Positions 1 through 11,100 of a DNA stretch of 64,000 bases are shown in pieces (within the stretch, counting starts at the first letter, position 1; each line of letters starts with the position of its first letter). The notes beneath the pieces were generated by a model. It searched no databases. It was given only the letters and a program-made list of their open reading frames with translations, and was not told the DNA's origin. The stretch is from NCBI GenBank assembly GCA_964020085.1, contig OZ026606.1:1839060-1903059 (forward strand), read 5' to 3'. The translations under genes were made by a program, and so were the position numbers. The DNA is from Micromussa lordhowensis (Eukaryota; Cnidaria; Anthozoa; Scleractinia; Lobophylliidae).

Positions 1-1563
1 ACTCGCGCTGGATCGGACAAATTGTAGGCCGGTACAAAGCAAATCAACGCGATCTAAAGCCTAACTCTCCACGGCACTACGAGCTGAACCTCCGGCCAGC
101 ATCATGCTATAATGGAAAGAGTGTAGGCGGTAAAAACAAGCTCAAGCCTCCTTATCTCCCCAGCGCTACGAGCCGACTCCGCCGGCACGTGCTGGATCGG
201 ACAAGACTAAAGGCAGATAAAGAGCGTAACATAGCATAGCATGAAAGAAAACAAAGCTTGGGGAAGTCGCTGCGAGACTTAACCGATAGCGAATACCGAG
301 AGGTGAACCCAAATTTTATTAAATGCAACAACAACCACCTCCAAAGGGAGGGTAGGGTGGGAATAAAAATGTTTCTAATGTAAAGGTACTCCTTACAGTA
401 GCTAAACGAGCTTAGAGAATGGCACTTTGGACCATGCTAGGACTTTATACATAGACAGATGTCTAGAACTAAACCAATGGCGATTAATGTACCATCGAAT
501 ACAAAAAAAGCTTGTTCAATGTTTAGCGAGACATGAATGGAGCTAGTTGTTACTTTTAGCCATACAAAACAAATGATATATGTGTAGCCGCCAGTATTGC
601 AACATGGACACAAAAATGTCATTGTATTTACCAAACTATGAATGTGCATTCATGCCTCGAAAGCCAGAGAGTATGAATGTACATTCATGTCTCGTATGCG
701 TTACGCAATGTAAACAAAATAACGTGACGGTAGAACTAAAGGCTTAACATGTCACGCTCCATTAACTGCGTTTTACAATGCGGTTGTAAAACTCTATAAA
801 ACACTCTCCTCCATATAATAAAAGCGAACATTTGCAATTGCGTGCTTGTTTAACGTAAACAAACTCCATACGACTGATTTGAATATTTCCCCTGATAAAT
901 ACAGCAGACAGTATCTACGTAATTTGCCATTGCTTGGTTCAGGCTCACTCTTAGGGATCTTGCTTTCAGAGTACTTTTCCACCAATTCCAAACAATATTC
1001 AATCAGATAAAAACAGGAACTAATTAACAAATGCAATCAAAATATAGCTGTTCCCAAAGCAGAGGCAATTCAAAGTTCATCGTAACATATAAAATATACC
1101 AGGGTATCTAAAAGATAGTAATGCCATGGTTGATAGTGACATATTACACAGGGTTTCTTCTACCTGTGGGTTCCAAGACTTACATTAACCGTTAGTTCTC
1201 AAAGTAGTGTCAAATTGTAGTCTGTAACTTAAAATCTGTCCTTCATGCATGATGATGCACCAGTGGCAATTGACATCAACCTCCCCTTAATCAGATTGCG
1301 AACATCGAAAGATGTGCAAATTGGAGGAGCAGCAATCTAACTTATAAATTCTGTAATGGTACCCATTGAATGTCTCTAGAATGTAAGCGACGAGTTCCAG
1401 TTACGACCACTTTTTTGAATTTCCAAGGTGGTCGCTTACGAGAGCTTTGACTGTAATAAGATTGTTGTACCAGCAAAGGAGCAGTCTGATTGGTCAATTT
1501 TAGTTGTTGGTCCTCTGAACAAACCCAGTCAAGACCGGTAACAAAGGATATGATTTTTGTCAG
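1..1563. other. SIRT5 intron sequence and left-edge repeat
   Basis: No exon of SIRT5 or any other recognisable gene was found here on either strand. The first 350 bases contain a 14-base string (gctggatcggacaa) at about 9-22 and again at about 189-202, each followed by related G+C-richer sequence, which suggests a short degenerate repeat. A small inverted pair (gtaagcgac and its complement) lies at about 1383-1435. The rest is AT-rich and otherwise featureless to me. Confidence 0.45.
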
Positions 1564-2900
1564 GTGTGAGCAGTCCAACTGTTTGGGCCTAGCCCGACCC
1601 CATGTGGTGTGGTTTGGAGAAAACCTTGACATTGGTGTACTTAATGCTACTAATGCAGCTTTGGATAAGTGTGACATGTGTCTTTTGGTAAAGAAATAAT
1701 CATTTTTGCCTAGTTTTATTAGTATTACTAAATAATCTTGTTGTCTCAGTAGAGTTTAACCCAGTTTCCTACAAACAATAATTGTTTCTATAATATCTAT
1801 TATTTAGTTCTCTACATGTGAAGTAGAAATTGTACACTGGTTGTCATTTGAAACTCACAGCTGCCCTGTTTGTCTTTTCCTGTAGACTTCTAACTCTCAT
1901 TGCGATTTTGTAGGGGATCAATAGTCACTGAACAGTACTGGCTGAGTGTACAACAGTTCAGCCAATCTGATTGAAGCTTGTTTATATTTATGCTAAATAT
2001 ATAGGTTGGTACGTCATCTGTGGTGTACCCCGCTGCAGGGTTTGCTCCAATGCTGGCTATGAAAGGTGTCCCAGTTGCAGAGTTTAATATGGAAGAAACT
2101 CCACGCACTGGAGAGTTCAGGTACATAAACAATGCTAGCTTTTCTGTCAAATGTAATGGAAAGATATTGAAATGGCAGACGAATTGTCAAGGTGGGTTCA
2201 GGAATCACCTATTTCTTCATGTCAAGTGACACACAAGGCCTGTCTAGATCAACAAAATCTTCCCCCCCCCCCCCCTACAAATGCTGTATGAAAAAATTAA
2301 ATATATTATCCTGATTGCCCACTTCTCGAGGCCAATGAAAACAAATGATGAAACAAATAATGCAGATATACGTCACATGGTTAAAGATCCCAACTGGCAG
2401 AAGGCAGGCCATGCCAGCTAGCTAATTGAAAACGTTGTCAAGGAGTGGAACTTGAGGCCTCTGAGAACAACCCCAGCTAGTGGTCAGAATGGGCCTTGAA
2501 CCCATGACCATGGCCAAGTCCAACGGCACCCTAACCACTCAGCCACACTACCTCTGAATATGGGAAATATAGCATAACCAGAAGATCAATCTAGGGTTTT
2601 TCAAATGTTGATTTGTGACACATACATGTAATAAATAGAGGATATTACATGACCGCGCGTGGATATGAATTTTATCTTCAAGTATTCAACTCGATATCTC
2701 ACGAGTGAGCGCAGCGAACGAGTGAGATATCGAGTCGAACACGAGAGGATAAAATTCATATCCACAAGCGGGCATGTAATATTCTGTTTATTATATAAAC
2801 ACCGGATAAACTCCTGTGAAAAAGGCGCGATTTATTATGTAGCCATAACGAGGGTGATCTCTTCACGTGTAAAGATAACATATTATCTTCACATGTGAAG

Positions 2901-2941
<41 letters not shown>

Positions 2942-3128
2942 ATGTTTATATAATAAAAATTAATACAAGAAGTTGTTTCACAAGTCACTGCGTCATTTAT
3001 CTTTGGTATATCCAGTTCAACATTACAGAACATGATGAATTAACAGCTCTCACTTCTTGTATTTGTACAGGTTTCATTTCCAGGGTCCAGCTGGTGAAAC
3101 TCTGCCCCCATTACTTGAAGAAAAATAA
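1564..3128 (+). CDS. SIRT5: SIRT5, NAD-dependent protein deacylase (3' exons only)
   Basis: These are the last three coding exons of a class III sirtuin: 1564-1687, 2005-2120 and 3071-3128 (stop TAA 3126-3128). SIRT5 is known to remove succinyl, malonyl and glutaryl groups from lysines, mainly in mitochondria, using NAD+. The first exon encodes CxxxxC (RCEQSNC), matching the second zinc-ligand cysteine pair, followed by the SIRT5-type segment [12 protein letters not shown]. The second exon carries the NAD-binding [10 protein letters not shown] and the VPVAEFN segment. The third ends the protein with [18 protein letters not shown]. Phases fit: the first exon starts with the last base of an Arg codon, the second starts in phase 0, and AG|G rebuilds an Arg between the second and third. 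Introns are bounded by cag/gtaaag, atag/gtacat and acag. The catalytic His and first zinc pair must lie in exons left of the window, because nothing matching them is visible at 1-1563. Confidence 0.93.
2290..2556 (-). repeat. tRNA-derived SINE
   Basis: Read on the minus strand from about 2556 downward, the sequence begins like a tRNA gene. An A-box-like stretch (TGGCTGAGTGGTTAGGGTG) is followed about 30 bases later by a B-box-like GGGTTCAAGGCCC (about 2505-2491). The spacing and sequences fit an RNA polymerase III promoter of a tRNA-Leu/Ser-like SINE head. No tRNA 3' acceptor half is evident, and an unrelated body runs to about 2290, next to a run of C at about 2262-2275. It sits in the last SIRT5 intron. 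It is more likely a SINE than a functional tRNA gene. Confidence 0.6.
2641..2955. mobile_element. Palindromic MITE-like element
   Basis: Two arms of about 70 bases (2641-2714 and about 2720-2786) are near-perfect reverse complements around a short centre containing gcgcagcg. Both arms share gtggatatgaattttatc and ctcgatatctcac. A non-palindromic tail continues to a second ttatataataaa-type end near 2955. The structure indicates a non-autonomous DNA element in the last SIRT5 intron. No coding sequence is present. Outer limits are approximate. Confidence 0.6.
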
Positions 3129-6100
3129 GTCTAAATGGACCATCCTTGACAAACTTGATTTCTCCAGCCCAGGATGAGTAGGTTGATCAGTATTTAAAAC
3201 ATACCTACATGGGTTTAATAGAAAAAAACTGTGGACCACCAAAATTGGGGAGATCACTTGCATTTAACTGCAGGGCTTCGCACAATTTCTACCCAAAACA
3301 AGGGTTTTGTTGAAATCAGTAATTAGTGATGGCTCACACAGGGTATGTGGGAATCACTTCAGAATTGCCTTTTGCTTTCATGTCAAAATGAGTCTATGTG
3401 CCAAACCATTCATATGAAAATGTGTTCCACCTAGAGGTTCATTTTCACGTAAATCAAACTTGTTTTCATATGAAAGGTTCTGCACAAAGACTCATTTTGA
3501 AACAAAGACACAAGGTACACTCGAAAACCAGCAAATCGTGGCCACTGCTTATACGGTGGGGTTGTCAAAATGGTGGTAGCAAGAGGGGGTTCAGGCTCCC
3601 CAACCCTTTCCCTAGATCTGCCACTGGTTATCCTCATGTGTCACCTTGCACAATGAAGTTCTGCTGTAAAAGGGATGGTACCTAGCATAAAATGCCAATG
3701 ATTACTTTAGCAGTCATAACATGTGGAGTTGAGTGTCCCACAAACTGAACAATTCAGCTTCAGGACTGAACCAGTAACAAAAATATGATCTAATTTGCAA
3801 ATGTTTTAACAGATTACCATGCCCAAGTTTACAATTAGCCAATCAGAAGCTATGTCAACTGGCCCGATGAGGCCAGTTTTTGGACAAATTGTTATTGTGG
3901 GTATCGTTAACACCCTATCATAGCTTTGTGGGTACAGTTGGGCAGTAGATCTTATTTTGGCAAGGTGCAGTCAAGACAACATATGAACTCTCAATTGACC
4001 AAACTTGCTTCATATGCTGCCCAAGTGTACCAAAAATAAGTATTCTTACTAAAACTAAAACACAATTCAGCAACTGTTGTGGAAAATATGGAGGTTCTTT
4101 GGTAGCTATTTACACTTTGATGGCCCAACCGAAAATTAGATGACAGAATGGTTAGTCCATGCTATTCCTGCCCTTTCTATACAAGAGCTTCTTGTTTGCA
4201 GAAAGTGAACTCATGATCTATCAATTTTTATTTTTATTTCCAAGAAAGTACAGTCATTTCCAGTTGAGTACAGTATGATAGAGATAGCTATAGATTTTTG
4301 CCTTAAGGTAAAAATCATAGCAAAGAAATCTGTCTATATGCAGGTATTTAAGTTTGTAAGACATGTCACAAGTTTGTTTCTATTTTACAATAGAGATTGT
4401 TTACTCATTCTGGTATGTTTAAAAATATAGCTAAAATAATTATTTGTACTTTAGTCTCTGTTACCTTGAATATCGCAATGTAAACTTTACGATTTGTAAA
4501 TTGGTGGGAGATTATGTCATAAAGTGTCTTGCACTCAATCATGGCACCGCCATGAAAGAAGGACAAACTTAGTTATTCCATAACTAAACATAGACCGTTA
4601 TTTTGATCACATTCTGGAATAGCTAGGTAATTATTATTAAAATGCATCCCTTCTACTTGTAGTTACTAAAACTGGATTGAAGTAACAAGACATTCTCTTT
4701 AACAATATCACAATGATTCATCCGCATTCAGGAAACATTGAAGGTGGCACGTATTCACCACCAGCACAATTTGAAAATATAATTAGTGCAATTTTATTAA
4801 TGGCAATTAAATTACACTGGCTTTGCCTGAATGCTTTTTATTTGGTTTTCCTGGCTTTAATGTATTGTCATGTTTCTACTTTGTTAAAATAATGTTTTTC
4901 TTTTCTCTGTCAATTTATGATATAGCTTATATTTCACATTCATTTTCACATGTTCAGCACATTATAGTAAAACATTAGTATTTGACACTGATTGACGAGA
5001 TCGTTATTCGGGTCCTTACAGTGACTGGTAATACACAGTTATTTGTCAAACATATTATTAGTTGTATGTAAATAAAAACAATATGGCCAGTTCAAAAACT
5101 TTGCCCATAAATATTGCAATGTTTAGAGACAAATAAATGTTGGAGAAATGATTTGTTGGTCTATGAATATGATCCAGTCTGGACTGAACACTGTTCCTCT
5201 AATCCTGAAAAATAATCTTATCCACTCTAACATAATTATCAATCACGTCTCTTGGCAAAGTCCTGGTATTGTTAGGATGTAACCATTTCAGCCCTTAGAA
5301 GATCAGTCTCTTGCTTCATGTAAAAAACGAAATCAGAAGCATGTATGCCATTGAGGGCAAAAAAGTAACAGATCAATGGAAGACTTCTCATAATCAAATT
5401 CTTCTAAATGGTGCTGTACAAAACGTATAGACAACAGGAAGAAGAGTTTGTCTGTGAAAATCAGGGCTTAAAGGGTTAACTTCTTAACAAGATAGACTGC
5501 GGTATTAATTATAATCAGTAATTCAATCTCTTTTGATTGCAATGTACAGCTTTGTTATATAATGCTTGAGCCAATAATGGCTTTGTTCCTGCATGACTAG
5601 CAACTAATACAAAAGTTCTAAAAACTATTTTGAATCTGACTATCAAACATAAATTGATACTAATTACATAACTGTACAATGTACGTTTATGCTCTAATTT
5701 ACAGCTGACAGCCAAATGAACCTTTTCAGCCTCACAAGGCTTAATTCCATCGGCAGATCTTTCTCAATGTATTAACTGCGAGAAGCTGTTAGCAATTATT
5801 ATTTATACTATACAAAGGAGTAAAATATTGTTTCTAGCCTGCTCTCATGCATTGTTGCCATTGTTGCACTTTCCTATACTACCAAGAAGTGAAAATTGGA
5901 TATTCATTTTTATTGAGGCTGAAAAGATTGCATGTTGAACTGGTGTCTTGGGTTCCAACTTGAATAAAATAAATAAAATTTGTATATTTGAAAACATTTC
6001 TACAATTCATAGTAATTATTATACATTATCATTCTGATAATTGAGTTACTGCATATAAGTTTGTTGCTTGGTTTTTCTAAAATCTAGAGATGCCTTTGCA

Positions 6101-6916
6101 TAAAATAATGGATTATCAGTAGTTACTAAATTCATGGCTACTTTATCAAGTAGAATGCTGAAATTTGTCATTTTTCATCAAATTAATTCAAAGCATAAAT
6201 CTTAATTGACATCAATTTTGTTTCACAAACTTTTGCTCTCATTTTTATCGTAATTCTTGCACTATTTTTCACTTTTAAATATTTTTGTTTCATTGCAATG
6301 TTATTTTCAGAACTTGTTTGCACTGTTGAGTTTTTGTTAAAACTGAACTTATTTCTTTCAAATTATCTGCTACCTTCTAGCCTTATTGTGGAAGGTACGC
6401 AGAAAGTGAAGCATTTCTGAGACACCACCTTTCTTTAGTGTCTTTTGTGCAAGATCTTTTACAATTTTTGAAAGTTTTATCGAGAATTCTGGTAGTGTGG
6501 TTACATAATTAAAACTGCTGCCTCAATAATTTGTTTTCACCAAAAGTTGCACTAGTTTTTCAAATTATTGATTTCTTTCCTCTGCGACTAGAAAAGATAG
6601 AGGAGACCTCTGGCTACTCTGAGCTGTTGTAAAGCAGGCACCATTAGCTACTTAAGCTCTGGACTCTATGAGCTCATCGTGATTTAAAATTTCTTAAGTG
6701 ATTTTGTCATGTACTATGACTATAATTATCTATTATGGACTACTAGGAGTTGATTTTGCTCTGTAATTTAGTATGTTTCTTCATTTCAACTACCTTCCGT
6801 AGTCTGCAATCTGCAAGTGAACAGTATGCATTTGGTTTATTAGTTTTTGAGTAGGATGATTAATGGTAACATTATTTGGTGGTCAGAAGAGTTGTTTAAA
6901 AATACTATAGTTGTAG
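3129..6916. other. SIRT5 3' flank, intergenic
   Basis: AT-rich sequence downstream of the SIRT5 stop. I see no convincing gene: open frames are short, lack family motifs and do not join by splice sites. A direct/inverted catatgaaa motif pair at about 3411-3475 looks like part of a small repeat. AATAAA-type hexamers occur at about 5069 and 5966, but without transcripts I cannot say which ends SIRT5. Confidence 0.4.
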
Positions 6917-7412
6917 TCAGGCATGATAATAAGAAATAAAAAAGGTGTTGTCACTGACTAAAAAACTTTGTGTGGACGTTTTGGTTAAAATAGTATAACC
7001 TTCTTCAGCAATAAAATGGCTTACGAATGCAAATGAGAGCTTTAAAAGAGTTGCAGAAACGTCACTTGGGATTGCCAAGGGCCTTGTAAATGTCAGGAAT
7101 GTAAATGTGTTCATTAATGGCATTAGGGTCGCGAATTGAATGCCATGCTAGAAACACTAGAAACAATCTCTTTAACCATTGGGAGCAGTGGTCAATGATC
7201 TTAACGTCGTCAAGGTCAAAATCATGATTGTGGTTTTTACAATGTTGGGCTAATAAAGAATTTTTTATCTCCCGTGAAAATCGCTCTCTTGTGTTCTCTA
7301 GTCCTGGATCTTAAGGCCCTTGATGTTTGACCGATGTAAACTTTGTCACAATCTTTACAATAAGTCTTTACCAAATTTGTCTTTAGGTTTTCAAAATTCC
7401 GAAATTCCTTGA
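6917..7412 (-). pseudogene. Penelope-like retroelement 3' end, inverted copy
   Basis: On the minus strand this is the C-terminal part of a Penelope-like element: a GIY-YIG endonuclease module with the motif DKVYIGQTSRALRSRTREH and downstream 3'UTR. It mirrors the adjacent copy at 7440-8035. Compared with that copy it lacks about 100 bases near its reverse-transcriptase-proximal end (around 7380-7400) and has frameshifts, so it cannot encode a working protein. GIY-YIG nucleases at the C-terminus are the known hallmark of canonical Penelope-like elements. Confidence 0.75.
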
Positions 7413-7439
7413 AGGTATGGCACGGTAGGTATTGTCACG

Positions 7440-8035
7440 TTGCCATACCTTCAAGGAATTTCGGAAAAAATTGCAAGAACTTTAAATCAATTCAATATCA
7501 ATGTTGCCCACAAACCCGTAATAACCTTTGGCTCCATTTTGAAAAAAACCTAAAGACAAATTTCGTAAAGACTTATCGACAGGAGTGATTTATAAAATCA
7601 ATTGTAAAGATTGTGACAAAGTTTACATCGGTCAAACATCAAGGGCCTTAAGATCCAGGACTAGAGAACACAAGAGAGCGATTTTCCCAGGAGATAAAAA
7701 ATTATTTATTAGCCCAACATTGTAAAAACCACAATCATGATTTTGACCTTGACAACGTTAAGATCATTGACCGCTGCTCCCAATGGTCAAAGAGATTGTT
7801 TTTAGAAGCATGGCATTCAATTCGCGAACCTAATGCCATTAATGAACACATTTACATTCCTGACATTTACAAGGCCCTTGGCATTTCCAAGTGACATTTC
7901 TGCGACTCTTTTAAAGCTCTCATTTGCATTCAAAAGCCATTTTATTGCTGAAGAAGGTTATATTATTTTAACCGAAATGTCCACACAAAGTTTTTTAGTC
8001 AGTGACAACACATTTTTTATTTCTTATTAAGAGTT
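7440..8035 (+). pseudogene. Penelope-like retroelement 3' end, forward copy
   Basis: This plus-strand remnant reads from the end of the reverse transcriptase region (LPYLQGISEKIARTLNQF, about 7442-7495) into a GIY-YIG endonuclease (IYKINCKDCDKVYIGQTSR from about 7590) and ends near REPNAINEHIYIPDIYKAL with a stop at about 7893. An extra base in an A-run near 7548 causes a frameshift, and a stop interrupts the nuclease near 7725. It is a 5'-truncated dead copy. It forms the right arm of a palindrome with 6917-7412, separated by about 27 bases. Its distal end lies about 140 bases past the ESRP stop codon. Confidence 0.8.
8016..8021 (-). terminator. Candidate ESRP polyadenylation signal
   Basis: An AATAAA hexamer on the minus strand lies about 150 bases after the ESRP stop codon, inside the 3' end of the forward Penelope-like copy. 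The position is plausible for a short 3'UTR. Support is the hexamer only. Confidence 0.3.
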
Positions 8036-8173
8036 GTTTACACCAACAGAACTTACAGTGGTGATTTAAATATTGATACCTGGGACGAAACTGCACATTG
8101 GTATACACTGTACCTCAATGCAAGGCAGTTTTTTGTCCTCCTTGAAAAACAAGTTCTTCACCCTAAATGAATG

Positions 8174-11100
8174 TTAAATCTGGCCAAGTTGTTGGATTAC
8201 CTGGTATCCCTGAAAGAAGGGTATCATTTCGTAAGGTTGTGGCAAGTATGGTGACATTCTCATCCTAACATTCGCACTGGCTGGTGGATAATAACTCACG
8301 CTGCCTCCTCCAATACCACTTGTAGGCATGACACAGTTGAAGTATGTCGGTGAGTGAGGTACATACATGCCTGTGGGACTGCGACAAGCAGATGTAGCAG
8401 TTATATTGTCCGTGTGTCCGTTCATGTGTGTCCCATTTGGACTGGTGACTATGCCATTGGTCATAGGGTAAGAACATGGATGACTGTAGGGAGTATTGTT
8501 GACTGATGCCATCTTTGTTTGATTTATTGTGCTGCTTGTAATAATTGAAGCAATGTCGACTCCTGAGCATGGAAACACTTCAATGTATCTCTCTCCCATG
8601 TGTTGTCTGTGAAGGTCAGTTGTAGCTGTTTTAGCACATTCTGCAGATACCAACTGTACATAGGCATCTCCAGAGGGTCGACCCTTAGTTTAAAGAAACA
8701 ACATCACAGTCAGTGTAAAATGTCTAAGCTTGAGTCAAGTGACAGCCATTATTGCTTTTTCCCTGGATGGTATGCTAGTCCATCACAGGGTAACCCCAGC
8801 ATCCTCTTAGCTTGCCTTACAGTTTTCCCGTAACCCATTCACACTGCTAGATGAAGAGATGCACTGTGAGAGTAAAGCCCACACCAAGTGACCTCTCAAC
8901 TAGAGTTACACTCACAATCAAACAACGACAATCAAACAACGACATCTTTTGGTGGAAAGAGGCTCCACAACTGAAACATGTCTTCCCAAGGATTCAACAG
9001 AGGGATAATAGCACGGCTCAACCTGATGATCCTTGAACGCAGCAGTGTATCACACACAAAATTTCAGGTTTGATTATTATTTGTACAGGGATTGGGGTGA
9101 GAAGACATGACGACATGACTTCTCTACCTATCTTGAATTGCAATGTGAGAAGTCGGTCTCTTCAAAGGTTTTTTTGCCAGATGGCCACATAATTTTCTCA
9201 TTTTTCTTTAAATATTTTTTACTTGGGCTGACCTCACAGCAAAGTGCCGGTGTCTCCTTTTCAAATCCATGGCAATAGCCTGTTCTACATCTGTGTCAAG
9301 TTATCCCAAACTTTCAGAAGTGTCAAAACGTCTGCAAAAACATACTGGAAACAACTCATAGAAATACATGTACTCCCGATCAAACTCACCTGGGTGTTAA
9401 ATACCATGTGAACTCCACCAGGAACAACGAATGCAGCATGCTCCTTGAGAAAGTCTAACACATCTTGCACTGTTGCTGAGAATGGCAGCCCCCTCAGACG
9501 CAGACAGTCTTTGGTGTTCATGCCATTCATGCACGGCCCAGGAAGTAAGAAAGGAGGATGAAAGGGTGGTTGTTGAGGAACGGGTGGCAACATGATTGGT
9601 GGAAAGTTGGGCAGAAAGTTGCTGTAAGAATTCAGAACTTGTTGAACCTCACTTTGGGAACTACGGAACAGCTCAACATATCGGGAGCCCAGTGTGCCTC
9701 TGTGCTTTCTTAATGCTGCACATCCATGCTCTTCTGTTTCAAAAAGAACAAACGCATCTCCTGTAGCTTTTCCAAAACTGTTTCTGACAATGAGGATTCC
9801 TGCTTCTCCTTTGAAAACTGGTGCATCCTCATCAAAGAATTCAATCTATAGAGGTGATACAAACATGTGTGTTACCAAAATTGCAAGGAATGGACAAACA
9901 AATTAACTCTCAGAACAAAAAATTCATGACTCTATTTAGTTTGAAAATGTCTAAAACATGTTTTTAAACTAAACGCATCTTCATTTCACAGACAAAACCA
10001 GTCCTTGTTTATTTAGAAAAGAAAAATAGGAGCAGAAATACTTCATTCTTTAACTAAGATTCTTCCTGTACATGTATGCCACTAAGTAATAAAGAAGACA
10101 AATTAATGTTTATTAATAATTAATAAGGATAATAAATACTTGAGGCTTAATTATTGAGCATCAAGTATTTGTTGCGGGGTTTTGAAGTTTACAAAAAAAT
10201 ACTTTTCAAGTGTCTAGTATCTCTGTAACACTGTGTAGAAAACTGTAAATCTCACAGATAGAATAAGCAATTAGCTATTTTGGCCATAGCAGATACCAGC
10301 CCCACTATTGCTCAGAATGAGTGATTTTTGAAGTCTTTGCCCTTAGGTATATGTGTATTGCTTCCTAACTGGCAACTGATCTACACTGTATCACTACATG
10401 TTATCAAAAGAAGCCAATTATAAAAAAAAACACTACAGCATAACTCCAGGGAGGGTTCATCCTTGTTACAAAGGATACCAATTTATTTTGAAGAACCTTG
10501 TTTCTTCATTGCAAGGCGGTGGTCTACATAACATTATGAGGAGCCCAAAGGTTCCTAACCATGAAATCCTCGGTACCAAGCACCCAAGCTTATATGAAAA
10601 AAGTATGCTTTCTAGTCGCCCAAAGGCAAAAGTTAGTTGCTGGCACCCGGGTGCTTCTAGAGCACATCCCTGCACTGATATGTTAAGACAAGGGAACTCA
10701 CAACTTCTGTCTCCTTGGTATTGAATGGAAGTCCCCTCATTCTGATGATAACATCAGCCTTGCTGGAAACAAAGTTGGCGGCAATCTGGGTGACATCAAC
10801 TGGACCTAGGAGTAAGACTTGCTATTATCACTGTTTTATCAGAACTTATATATATTGATTACTATAACAACTAAACTGGAAAGTAACGCTACAAGAATTT
10901 GTTTTGCTTTAAATTATGTCTTTAACCATGGAGTGGTCAATTACATAGCTTGTAGAAACATTGACGCATTAACATACCAAAGTTAATTAGTCCATATGCA
11001 TTCCTTCTCGGACTACTTCCAGAATTGAATCGACTTGTCATTAATTTCCACAAATTCATGAACAAGCTGGTCTTGCCATGTAAAATATAGTACATGTATG

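Noticed and set aside
437..1036. Two minus-strand open frames of 70 and 80 codons inside the SIRT5 intron
   Set aside because: No family motifs and no splice-consistent continuation. Possibly decayed transposon sequence, but nothing specific supports that.
2490..2556. tRNA-Leu/Ser-like gene on the minus strand
   Set aside because: A and B boxes are present, but a full cloverleaf is not evident and the sequence runs into a SINE-like body.
7833..8030. 65-codon frame and its mirror at 6917-7123 with nearly identical products
   Set aside because: The resemblance comes from the Penelope palindrome. The real element frame is a different one and ends with a stop near 7893, so these are not genes.
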